The notes beneath the pieces were generated by a model. It was not told the origin of the DNA and searched no databases. It worked only from the letters and a program-made list of their open reading frames with translations. A program made the translations under genes and the position numbers. This document shows, one piece after another, positions 44,098 through 52,376 of a stretch of 64,000 nucleotides of DNA; position 1 is the first letter of the stretch, and every line of letters starts with the position of its first letter. Source of the DNA: DATFRX01 sp035630615 (GTDB taxonomy: Bacteria; Actinomycetota; Actinomycetes; Propionibacteriales; Nocardioidaceae); NCBI GenBank assembly GCA_035630615.1, contig DASQKI010000111.1, forward strand, positions 1 to 64,000, written 5' to 3'.

Positions 44098-46902
44098 CTA
44101 GGCGGCTGGTGGCACGATCTGGATCAGCGCCCACTTGTTGTGGTCACCGGTATCCACGACCCTGAGCGTCGTGCCGAAGGCGACGCCGTCATCGGCCGGG
44201 TTACCCGTGCCGAGGATGGTGCCGCCGATGTCCTCGCCGTAGAGCTCCGTGGCCGGCGTGCCGTCTGGGTGGACGACGCGCGTGGTGTACGCCTGTAGGC
44301 CGACCGAAGGCACCACGACTGATCCCTGCGCGTACCGGAAGAACAGGCCGGTGTCACGCACCTCGATGCCCGGAACCCAACCGCGGTTGTCGGTGAACGT
44401 CTGCACCTGCGGCAGTCGGCCGAAGTCGGTGCAGTACTCACTGAACGGCTCGCCGGCCGCCTCGAGGCACTCGGTGAAGGCGTACGTCTCCTGCAACCCG
44501 AAGGCGGCGTCGGACGAGTTCGGCCGCGACGGCAGGTTCTTCAGTGTGGACGGATCCTTCGCGGCTGCCTCACCGGTGCGGCGCAACGGGTCGAAGTGGC
44601 TGTCCACGATCAGCAGCCCGCCCTTGGCGCCGTAGCTCGGCAGCGCCGTGAGGTTGGCCGTGACGTGGTTGACGTCGCCGTACGCCACGTCACGGAACCA
44701 CACGAGCATGCCGGGGGCGTTGTACTTGACCCGCTCCACTTTCCAGGCGCCGTCGCGCTGATAGGTGGAGTCGTACGCATAGCGCAGGCCGTTGTCGAAC
44801 CCGTCGTAGTTACGCCACTCGGCGAGGTAGAACTGCTCGCTGATCTGCTCACCGTCGAAGATCCGCCAGCCGGCGCCGCTGGTGTCGGTCCACGTGCCGG
44901 TTTCGGCGGTCCAGCCGTTCGCGCCGGACTCGACGTCGTCGGTCCACACGGACGTGCCGTCGCTGGTCAACTCGAAGTCGTCGGCGAACCAGCCGCGCTC
45001 CAGGAACCCGGCGTCGGTCGCCTGCCGCAGCCGGATCTGGATCGTCTGCCCGGCGTACGGCGTGAGGTCGACATAGTGGTGCGCCCAGCCGCCCGTACTG
45101 CCGGTCAGGCCGTACTTCTTGTTGCCGAAGTCAGCCAGCCGGCCGTTCGGGTCGGGGTAGTCGTCCGGCGTCGAGACCTCGGCACCGGCCTCGTCGAAGA
45201 CCTTCTGCTCCTCCCAGGTCGAACCGCCGTCGGTCGAGACCTCGACGAAGCCGTAGTCCCAGTCCTCCTCGATGATGTAGTCGTTCCACATCCAGAACTT
45301 GGCGTCTGTCGAACCGGCCGGCACGTCGACGGAGCGCGAGATCTTGACGTCGGCCCAGTCCTGGTCATTGCCGGACCACCACATGTTGCTGCCGCTGTGT
45401 GGCTCGCCGAGTTGCACGACCTTGTCGGGGAGGTTGAGGATCACGCCGTCCTCGGCGCCCTTCGGGGTACGGGAAGTCTGGCCCACCTTCAAGGTGCGCC
45501 TGGCGTCGCCGGTCTCCAGAACCTTCGGGTCGGCCCAGCCGAGCACCCACTTGTCCCAGATGCCCATGTGGGTCGGCAGCGACTGGAAGATCGGCCCGGT
45601 GTGCGATCCCGAAGCCATCAGGTCCCAGAAGTCGACGTCGGAGTCGGCCGCACCGGAGGTGTCGTAGAGGTCGGGCAGTCCCAGGTCGTGTCCGTATTCG
45701 TGAGCGAAGACGCCGACACCGGAGTCCTCCGGCTGCACGATGTAGTTGGACACCTCGAGATCCGTGCCCGGGATTGGCTCGCCGCCTGCCACGTCGGACG
45801 AGTGGGCCCAGATCGAGTAGACGCCCTCGGCGCCGCCGCCGCCGGACTTGTCCTTACCGGCGTGCACCAGCACGAGGTGGTCGACGACGCCGTCCGGCTC
45901 GAACTTGTCGCCGTCGCCGTCCCGGTCGCCCTGGTCCTCTTGGTCGTAATCGGCCCAGGGGAAGTTCGGGTTGGCGGCCGCGAGCGCCTCCACAGCGTCG
46001 ATCGCCAGCTGGCCCGGACCGAGCGGGTTGTCGGGGTGACCCTGCATATCCTGCGGTGCACCGGCGACCCAGTTGCCGTTCTCGTCCTGGAAGCAGCGGC
46101 TCGCGCCGTACCACGCCTCGGAGTGCGGCACCTGGATCCACGGCGTCGCCTCACCGGTCACCGTGTACGCGCCCTTGGACATCTCCTCGTACATGTTCCG
46201 CATGGTGTTGCCAGAGATGTCGATGCCGGGCTTGCCGTCCGGGCCCGTCAGATCGGGCCGCACCCGTTCGGTGATGCCCTCCTTGGTGTAGAGCATCTTG
46301 TTGTAGAACTCCGACGAGAAGTCGTCGACCCACATGCTGTTGTTGTCGAGATGCGACGCGTCGGCCGGGTTCGGGATGTTGTTGTGCAGCGGCCCGTTCT
46401 GCACGGTCCCGGGCACACACGTACGGTCCTCGAACACCGTGGACGGGACCATGGTGTTGCTGAAGTCGTCGTTCGCCTGGTCGTTGAACTCGACCAGGAT
46501 CGTGAGCAGCTTCGCTTCCTGCTGCTGTGGCGTCATCTTGAACTGGCTCGGGTTGTTGCCGGTCCGCACTGCCTTCGCCTCGGACTTGGCCAACTGCTGG
46601 GCGGCGACGGGGTTGCCCTGCGAGAACTTGCGATCGGTCTTGATAGCGAGGTCCATGGCCGGAGTACGGACGTTGTTCCGCAGCCTCGGCTCGTAGGTGA
46701 CGCTTTGGTCCTGGACCTGTGGCTCGACGTAGTTGATCCAGGGCTCCGGCCCGGAGCTATCGGTCGACACGAAGCCGTCGCCTGGATTGGCGGCAGCCGC
46801 CCCAGCGGTCGTGTTTCCCGCGGCCAGGCCGGCCGCGACTAAAACGGCAGCTGGCACGGCAGCTGCGACCACGCGCCGTCGTGACATCGTCGGATGAGAC
46901 AT
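44098..46902 (-). CDS. Secreted M6-family immune inhibitor A-type metallopeptidase
   Basis: The 934-residue product starts MSHPTMSRRRVVAAAVPAAV, a signal peptide with a twin-arginine-like SRRRVV. A propeptide region (about 40-165) precedes the M6 catalytic domain, whose zinc motif FAHEYGHDLGLPDLYDT lies near residue 400 and is followed by WDLMASGSHTG. The C-terminal half has a jelly-roll domain (STDGGSTWEEQKVF and DLTPYAGQTIQIRLR) as in InhA peptidases. The ATG at 46902 has AAGGAG 6 nt upstream. Two hairpins lie in the 5' leader. Longer and closer to InhA than the other M6 protein here. Confidence 0.92.
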   Translation of the reverse strand: MSHPTMSRRRVVAAAVPAAVLVAAGLAAGNTTAGAAAANPGDGFVSTDSSGPEPWINYVEPQVQDQSVTYEPRLRNNVRTPAMDLAIKTDRKFSQGNPVAAQQLAKSEAKAVRTGNNPSQFKMTPQQQEAKLLTILVEFNDQANDDFSNTMVPSTVFEDRTCVPGTVQNGPLHNNIPNPADASHLDNNSMWVDDFSSEFYNKMLYTKEGITERVRPDLTGPDGKPGIDISGNTMRNMYEEMSKGAYTVTGEATPWIQVPHSEAWYGASRCFQDENGNWVAGAPQDMQGHPDNPLGPGQLAIDAVEALAAANPNFPWADYDQEDQGDRDGDGDKFEPDGVVDHLVLVHAGKDKSGGGGAEGVYSIWAHSSDVAGGEPIPGTDLEVSNYIVQPEDSGVGVFAHEYGHDLGLPDLYDTSGAADSDVDFWDLMASGSHTGPIFQSLPTHMGIWDKWVLGWADPKVLETGDARRTLKVGQTSRTPKGAEDGVILNLPDKVVQLGEPHSGSNMWWSGNDQDWADVKISRSVDVPAGSTDAKFWMWNDYIIEEDWDYGFVEVSTDGGSTWEEQKVFDEAGAEVSTPDDYPDPNGRLADFGNKKYGLTGSTGGWAHHYVDLTPYAGQTIQIRLRQATDAGFLERGWFADDFELTSDGTSVWTDDVESGANGWTAETGTWTDTSGAGWRIFDGEQISEQFYLAEWRNYDGFDNGLRYAYDSTYQRDGAWKVERVKYNAPGMLVWFRDVAYGDVNHVTANLTALPSYGAKGGLLIVDSHFDPLRRTGEAAAKDPSTLKNLPSRPNSSDAAFGLQETYAFTECLEAAGEPFSEYCTDFGRLPQVQTFTDNRGWVPGIEVRDTGLFFRYAQGSVVVPSVGLQAYTTRVVHPDGTPATELYGEDIGGTILGTGNPADDGVAFGTTLRVVDTGDHNKWALIQIVPPAA

Positions 46903-46944
46903 TCCGCTCCTTCTCCACGCCCAGGGGTGACCGGACGTCAGGCA

Positions 46945-47008
46945 GACGTCGAGGGGTCGCCTCGACGTCGATACGGATACCGCCCCGAGTCGTCGCGTGC
47001 CGCGACGA
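46945..47008 (-). promoter_or_regulatory. Two hairpins in the leader of the M6 peptidase gene
   Basis: GACGTCGAGG (46945-46954) pairs with CCTCGACGTC (46960-46969) over 10 bp with a 5-nt loop. TCGTCGCG (46990-46997) pairs with CGCGACGA (47001-47008) with a 3-nt loop. Both lie within 110 bp upstream of the ATG at 46902. They could be leader RNA structures or operators. Confidence 0.4.
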
Positions 47009-47168
47009 GACATTTGGCCGATAGCTTGGCGGGCCGGCGCGATCCGCCGCGACTACGAGATGCCGTTCTTTATCGTTTCGAGACCGATGACGGACCCCTT
47101 TGAGCCATCTCGACTGCTTACGCCCCCATATGTTCTGGCGCACCGGCCGCGCATCGTACGATCCAGCC

Positions 47169-48059
47169 GTGACCGAGATCCTTCACATCACCGAGCGCAG
47201 CCTCTGGGACGCGGCGCGCGAGCGTGGGACCTACGACATGTCGACCCGGGGCCGAACCCTTGCCGGCGAGGGCTTCGTCCACTGCTCGACGCGCCGACAA
47301 CTGCCGGCCGTCGCCGAGGCTCTCTACGACGACGTCGATCCGGAGACGCTCGTCGTCTTGATCATCGACGGCGACCGGCTGACCGCACCGGTGCGCTACG
47401 AGGCACCGACCCCCGGCGACGAGCGCTTTCCGCACGTCTACGGGCCGATCCCCGTCGACGCCGTCGTGCGGGTCGAGCCCTGGGTCGACTGGCAGGCGGA
47501 GGTGCCGGAGCGATACTCCGTGGCCACGGTCTACCCCGACATGTGGGTCGACCCCGACGACGATCCCCGCGAGGGCGGCCCGACGCTCGGCGACGAGCGG
47601 ACCACGCTGCTCGAGTACCTCCGCGACCAGCGGCTGACCTTCGAGATGAAGTGCGACGGCCTCGACGCCGAGCAGATGGCACGACGCTCGGTGCCGCCAT
47701 CGACCATGTCACTGCTCGGGCTCGTTCGGCACTTGGCCGCTGTCGAGCACAGCTGGTTTCGCCGGGTCATGGACGGCCAAGACATCCCGCGGCTCTATCG
47801 GTCCGAGATCGACCGCGACCTGGACTTCAATGGCGCGGTTGCCGACCCCGCCGTGGTCGACGACGCCTGGCGTACTTGGCGAGCCGAGATGGCCTTCACC
47901 GACGAGTGGATCGCCAACGCGCCCGACCTCGGCGTGACCGACCCCACCGGTGAGGACTCTCTGCGCGAGGTCGTCGTCCACCTGATCCGCGAGTACGCCC
48001 GACACTGCGGCCATGCCGACCTACTCCGTGAGCGCATCGACGGACGCACCGGCCAATAA
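47169..48059 (+). CDS. DUF952-DinB (DUF664) two-domain fusion protein
   Basis: A 296-residue protein with two domains usually found apart. Residues about 1-110 match DUF952 (TEILHITERSLWDAARERG, GFVHCSTRRQLPAVA). Residues about 135-296 match the DinB/DUF664 four-helix fold (LEYLRDQRLTFEMKCDGL, VRHLAAVEHSWFRRVM, LIREYARHCGHADLLRE), with His residues spaced for metal binding. DinB-like proteins often act in thiol-dependent chemistry; DUF952 has no set role. The GTG at 47169 starts DUF952 directly. It ends 2 bp from the convergent ribosomal protection gene. Confidence 0.85.
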   Translation: MTEILHITERSLWDAARERGTYDMSTRGRTLAGEGFVHCSTRRQLPAVAEALYDDVDPETLVVLIIDGDRLTAPVRYEAPTPGDERFPHVYGPIPVDAVVRVEPWVDWQAEVPERYSVATVYPDMWVDPDDDPREGGPTLGDERTTLLEYLRDQRLTFEMKCDGLDAEQMARRSVPPSTMSLLGLVRHLAAVEHSWFRRVMDGQDIPRLYRSEIDRDLDFNGAVADPAVVDDAWRTWRAEMAFTDEWIANAPDLGVTDPTGEDSLREVVVHLIREYARHCGHADLLRERIDGRTGQ

Positions 48060-48061
48060 CG

Positions 48062-49936
48062 TCAGACCCAGCGGCCGAACTCCGACTGCAAGACGCCCTC
48101 GCCGTGGGACAGGGCCGCCAACCGCCGATCGAGCTCGTGTACGCGCGCCGCCGGGATCTCACCCTCGACGACGTACGAGGAGCCGTCCGGCGTCTGGGTC
48201 AGCGGCACCGCCCGTACTCGCGGCAACGCCGTCAGTACCGTACGGACCGTGTCGAGCGGGATCTCGAGCCGGAACCGATGCATCGGCTCGTAGACCCGCG
48301 TTCCGGCCTGCTTCAGCGCCCTCATCAACACCAGCGGCGTCAGTCCCCTAAAGTCACCACCGTTGGTCGACACGGAGCTCCATCCGTAGGGAGGCGGCGG
48401 CGTGTAGTCGGAGTGCGTCAGCGCGACCACGCAGTCGGTGACCTGCCAGCCACGCGGCCCGCGGCGCAGGGTCTCGTGGACGGTGTCCTCGATCGCCCGG
48501 AAGAACGCGTACGGCATCGACCCCAGCTCGATCTCGCGGCGGAACCGTATGCCGGATCCCGCCGGGCCGGACTCGACCCGCAGGCCGACGGTGGCCCGGA
48601 ACTGGTTCGTCGCGTCGCCCATGTATTCGACGGCGTCGCCGGTGCCCACCGGACGCTCGATGCAGATCGTCGTGGTCTCCCGAAACGTGACGTCGAGGCC
48701 GTAGTCAGCTGCCAACGTCGCCTGGACGACCTCCTTCTGCACCTCGCCATACAGCGACACCGAGATCTCGCGCCGGACCTCGTCGTGCCGCACGTTGATC
48801 AACGGGTCCTGCTCGGCCAACTCGGTCAGTGCCGCGTGCAGCGCACCGCGGTCGGCCGGCTGGCACGGCAGCACGACCGTCTCCAGAGTCGGCGGCGCGA
48901 AGTGGGCGTCGCCGGTGCCGGGGCGCGGCGTGCCGATCGAGTCGCCGATCCGGATCTCCCCGAGCCCCGAGAGTCGGCCGATCTCGCCGGCGGACAGCGC
49001 CTGGTCGTCACGTGCGGCGAACGGGCTGACCGCGGTGACCTTGCCCTCGCGGTCCGATCCGTACCGAACTCGGTCACGGATGCGCAGCGCGCCGGAGAAC
49101 ATCCGGACGTACGCGATCTTCTCTCCGGCCGGACCGCGCTCGATCTTGAACACCGTGCCGGACACCGGTCCATCGACGGCGCCGGTCGATGTCGGCAGCA
49201 GCTCGGCGATGCCGCGCGTCAACGTCTCGACGCCGGCGCCGGTGACCGCGGACCCGAAGTACACGGGGTGCACCAGCGCCCGCGCGGTCTGCGCCGCGAG
49301 CGACGCACGGAGCTCGCCGTACGAGACCGCCGCTTCGTCGTCGACGTACGCGGCAAGCAGCGTGTCGTCCTGCCGCGTCAACCGCTCGACCAGGTCCGAG
49401 CGGAAATTCGGGTCGGACTGTTCGTACGCCATGAAGTCGCTGTCCCGGCCGCCGATCGCGGACGGCCGACCCATCGCGATCGGCGTCACAGCAAGCTTGT
49501 CGGCGATCGCGTCGAGTAGGGCCTCGTGCCGGGCCCCGACGCGGTCGATCTTGTTCACGAAGATCAGCGTCGGGATGCCGAGCCGGCGCAGGGTCCGCAT
49601 CAGCACGCGCGTCTGCGGCTGCACTCCCTCGACTGCCGACACGACCAGGACAGCACCGTCAAGCACGCCGAGCACCCGCTCGACCTCGGCGATGAAGTCC
49701 GGGTGGCCAGGTGTGTCGATCAGGTTGACCGTGACGTCGCCGATGTCGAACGACGCAACCGCAGACTTGATCGTGATGCCGCGGGCGCGCTCGAGCGCCA
49801 TCGTGTCGGTCTGGGTGGTGCCGTCGTCGACTCGGCCGAACTCGTCGATGACCCCAGCGGCGTAGAGAAGCCGCTCGGTCAGGCTCGTCTTACCGGCGTC
49901 GACATGCGCGACAATCCCTAGGTTCAGCGTTTCCAA
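48062..49936 (-). CDS. TetM/OtrA-like ribosomal protection GTPase (downstream copy)
   Basis: A 624-residue translational GTPase of the EF-G-like tetracycline ribosomal protection family. G motifs: AHVDAGKTSLTE, RGITIKSA, DTPGH, NKID. EF-G-like domains II-V follow. At the domain IV tip, where Tet(M) has YSPVST, this protein has YGWSSVSTNGGDFR, keeping VST but with Ser for Pro. It stops at FGRWV and lacks the NPLDRKEYL-type tail of the paralogue. The start is TTG at 49936 with AAGGACAGG upstream, itself inside an overlapping 35-codon upstream ORF. Tandem with a paralogue about 150 bp upstream. Drug specificity cannot be told. Confidence 0.85.
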   Translation of the reverse strand: METLNLGIVAHVDAGKTSLTERLLYAAGVIDEFGRVDDGTTQTDTMALERARGITIKSAVASFDIGDVTVNLIDTPGHPDFIAEVERVLGVLDGAVLVVSAVEGVQPQTRVLMRTLRRLGIPTLIFVNKIDRVGARHEALLDAIADKLAVTPIAMGRPSAIGGRDSDFMAYEQSDPNFRSDLVERLTRQDDTLLAAYVDDEAAVSYGELRASLAAQTARALVHPVYFGSAVTGAGVETLTRGIAELLPTSTGAVDGPVSGTVFKIERGPAGEKIAYVRMFSGALRIRDRVRYGSDREGKVTAVSPFAARDDQALSAGEIGRLSGLGEIRIGDSIGTPRPGTGDAHFAPPTLETVVLPCQPADRGALHAALTELAEQDPLINVRHDEVRREISVSLYGEVQKEVVQATLAADYGLDVTFRETTTICIERPVGTGDAVEYMGDATNQFRATVGLRVESGPAGSGIRFRREIELGSMPYAFFRAIEDTVHETLRRGPRGWQVTDCVVALTHSDYTPPPPYGWSSVSTNGGDFRGLTPLVLMRALKQAGTRVYEPMHRFRLEIPLDTVRTVLTALPRVRAVPLTQTPDGSSYVVEGEIPAARVHELDRRLAALSHGEGVLQSEFGRWV

Positions 49937-49997
49937 GCGTCCTGTCCTTACGTGCGAAAAACACTCCTTCCTGAAGGGACAGCGACGCAGGGCGCAT
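49890..49997 (-). CDS. 35-codon upstream ORF overlapping the downstream ribosomal protection gene
   Basis: ATG at 49997 with AAGGAG 7 nt upstream; it encodes MRPASLSLQEGVFFARKD..., ends CRRR, and stops (TAA) at 49890, 47 nt inside the ribosomal protection gene in another frame. The paralogous gene has an upstream ORF of exactly the same length, same SD spacing and same overlap. It looks like a leader peptide whose translation controls the TTG start of the main gene. Confidence 0.6.
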   Translation of the reverse strand: MRPASLSLQEGVFFARKDRTLGNAEPRDCRACRRR

Positions 49998-50086
49998 GAG
50001 CTTTCTCCTTGGGCTCAGTCAAGACGGGGGATAACGCTGACAGTGCAGCAGTCGGCGTACGCGGCGGCAACCGATTTAGCTCACAC

Positions 50087-52096
50087 CTAAAGGCTGTTCG
50101 CCGGCCGGTGCTGGACGTGGCGCAGGTAGTCCTTGCGGTCGAGCGGGTTCGGACGGGTCCGACGACGAGTCGGCGCGGGGCCGCGAACCGGCTCGTAGCG
50201 ATCGAAGGCCGACTCCAACACGCCCTCGCCGCCGGTCAACGCCGGCAACCGCTGCTGGAGTCGATGGACCCGCGCCGCCGGGATCACACCCTCGACAACG
50301 CTGGACGAACCCCGCACGACCGGGGCCTCGGGGACCGCGCCGAGTCGCGCCAACGCCGGAAGCGCCGAGCCGATCGCGTCCTGAGGCAGCTCCAGCCGGA
50401 AGCGATGCAGCGGTTCACAGACGCGAGTACGGGCCTGACCCAGCGCCTGCATCACGACGATCGGAGTCAGGTCGCGGTAGTCACTCGGCTGGCTGAGCGG
50501 CCCCCTCGTCGACGGCGGACCATCGGCCGAGCTGTAGTTGCAGTCGACCATCGTCACGACGCAGTCCGTGACCCGCCAGCCGTACAAGCCCTCCAGCAAG
50601 CCGCGCTCGACGTAGCGCTTCATCATGACCTCGAAGTTGCCGGTACTCTTGAAGACGTACAGCGGCATCCGACGCGGCTCGACCCGCAGTCGGAAGACGA
50701 CGCCGCTGCCACTCGCGCCGGGCTCGACGCGGAGCCCGACCGTCGCGCTGAACGGGTTCGTGTCGGCGTTGAGGATCTCGACGGCGTCACCGCTCCCCTT
50801 CGGCCGCTCGACGCAGATCGTGCTCGTCTCGCGAAACGCGACCTCGATGCCGTAGTCGGCAGTCAGGGTCGCCTCGATGACCTCCTTCTGTACCTCGCCG
50901 TAAAGCGAGAGGGAGATCTCGTGCCGAAGGTCGTCGTGCCGCACGTTGATCAACGGGTCCTGCTCTGCGAGCTCGGTCAGTGCCACGTGGAGGGCACCCT
51001 TGTCGACGTCGCGGCGCGGCACGACGACCGTCTCCAGCGTCGGGGGCGCAAACTGCGCGTCGCTCGCGGCGGCCGGCGACCGACCGATCGGGTCGCCGAT
51101 CTGGACGTCGGCGAGCCCCCAGACCTGCCCGATCTCGCCGGCGACGACCGAGGCGCGTCGGACGGCGGAGCCGCGGTCGAAGACCCGGATCGCGGTGACC
51201 TTTCCCTCGCGTTCGCCGCGCGTCGCGAGCCGATCCCGCACGCTCACGGCGCCGCTGAACATGCGGACGTAGGCGATCCGTTCACCGGCCCGGCCGCGCT
51301 CGATCTTGAAGACCCGACCCGAGGTCGAGTCGTCGACGTCGACGCTGCCGGTCGGCAGCAAGCCCTTGATGCCGTCGCTGAGCGCCTCGACGCCGGCGCC
51401 GGTCATCGCGGACCCGAAATACACCGGGTGCACGAGGGTCCGCGCGGTCTGCGCTGCCAGCGCCGTACGCAGCCGTTCGTACGACACGGTCGTCTCGTCG
51501 TCGACGTACGCGGCCAGCAGCGCATCGTCGCGGACGGCGACCAGGTCGAGGAGCGCGCCGACGAAGTCGGAGTCGGTCGAGCCGTACGGGACGAAGTCGG
51601 CGTCTCGCGTGCCCAACCGGGTCGTCGACCCCATCGACACGACGGCGGGCGTCAGCCGCTCGGCGATCGCGGCGAGGACGGCCTCGTGCCGGGCACCACC
51701 TCGGTCGATCTTGTTCACGAAGATCAACGTCGGAATCTGCAGCCGGCGGAGGGTCCGCATCAGCACGTGGGTCTGCGGCTGTACCCCCTCGACGGCAGAG
51801 ATCACCAGCACGACGCCGTCGAGCACGCCGAGCACCCGCTCTACCTCGGCGATGAAGTCCGGGTGACCGGGCGTGTCGATCAGGTTGACCGTGAGGTCGT
51901 CGAGCACAAACGAGACGACCGCGGACTTGATCGTGATGCCGCGAGCACGCTCCAGGGCGAGCGAGTCGGTATGGGTGTTGCCGGCGTCGACCCGACCGAC
52001 GTCGTCGATGACTCCGGCGGCGTAGAGAAGCCGCTCGGTCAGGCTCGTCTTACCGGCGTCGACATGGGCCAAGATTCCTAAGTTCAGCGTCGCCAA
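50087..52096 (-). CDS. TetM/OtrA-like ribosomal protection GTPase (upstream copy)
   Basis: A 669-residue paralogue of the next gene, with AHVDAGKTSLTE, RGITIKSA, DTPGH and NKID intact. In domain IV the stretch corresponding to the Tet(M) YSPVST loop is replaced by a longer NYSSADGPPSTRGPLSQPSD, so the tip that displaces tetracycline differs. The C-terminus has the OtrA-like tail (NPLDRKDYLRHV). The start is TTG at 52096 with TTAAGGACATGAACC before it, inside a 35-codon upstream ORF. It may protect ribosomes from a different drug, or provide self-protection. Confidence 0.85.
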   Translation of the reverse strand: MATLNLGILAHVDAGKTSLTERLLYAAGVIDDVGRVDAGNTHTDSLALERARGITIKSAVVSFVLDDLTVNLIDTPGHPDFIAEVERVLGVLDGVVLVISAVEGVQPQTHVLMRTLRRLQIPTLIFVNKIDRGGARHEAVLAAIAERLTPAVVSMGSTTRLGTRDADFVPYGSTDSDFVGALLDLVAVRDDALLAAYVDDETTVSYERLRTALAAQTARTLVHPVYFGSAMTGAGVEALSDGIKGLLPTGSVDVDDSTSGRVFKIERGRAGERIAYVRMFSGAVSVRDRLATRGEREGKVTAIRVFDRGSAVRRASVVAGEIGQVWGLADVQIGDPIGRSPAAASDAQFAPPTLETVVVPRRDVDKGALHVALTELAEQDPLINVRHDDLRHEISLSLYGEVQKEVIEATLTADYGIEVAFRETSTICVERPKGSGDAVEILNADTNPFSATVGLRVEPGASGSGVVFRLRVEPRRMPLYVFKSTGNFEVMMKRYVERGLLEGLYGWRVTDCVVTMVDCNYSSADGPPSTRGPLSQPSDYRDLTPIVVMQALGQARTRVCEPLHRFRLELPQDAIGSALPALARLGAVPEAPVVRGSSSVVEGVIPAARVHRLQQRLPALTGGEGVLESAFDRYEPVRGPAPTRRRTRPNPLDRKDYLRHVQHRPANSL

Positions 52097-52157
52097 GGTT
52101 CATGTCCTTAAGTGAGACAACAGCTCCCTTCGAGATGGACACGAACGCTGCTCGCAT
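52050..52157 (-). CDS. 35-codon upstream ORF overlapping the upstream ribosomal protection gene
   Basis: ATG at 52157 with GAGGAG 7 nt upstream; it encodes MRAAFVSISKGAVVSLKD..., ends CRRR, and stops (TAA) at 52050, 47 nt inside the main gene. The peptide shares MR-A, S, V, KD, LG-AE-R and CRRR with the other leader. The conserved AGGAG-(A/C)-AAGCTC-ATGCG start region argues that it is translated. Confidence 0.6.
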   Translation of the reverse strand: MRAAFVSISKGAVVSLKDMNLGDAELRNLGPCRRR

Positions 52158-52376
52158 GAGCTTGCTCCTCGCCTTGACGTCTTACGTGATGTCTGTAGTG
52201 GAACAGAGGGGCCGTCCGACCACAACCGAATTAGTCGGGCACCGTCGACGCGTGGCCGCCTCCGTCGTTGCCGCGGCGGCTACAGGTTGCCTGCAGGTCG
52301 TCTCCAGGGCGACCGGCAATCGTTGGAGAGCGATGCGGCCCGGGCGGGACGGGTCAAACCTGGAAGGGGGGTCGGA

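Noticed and set aside
49930..49997. Intrinsic attenuator (CCTTC-AG-GAAGG followed by TGTTTTT) in the ribosomal protection leader
   Set aside because: The stem is only about five base pairs with a two-base loop and is not repeated in the paralogous leader, so evidence is too weak for a terminator call.
50009..52081. 690-codon plus-strand frame opposite the upstream ribosomal protection gene
   Set aside because: Antisense shadow of a clear translational GTPase; similar mirror frames cover the other copy and pntB.
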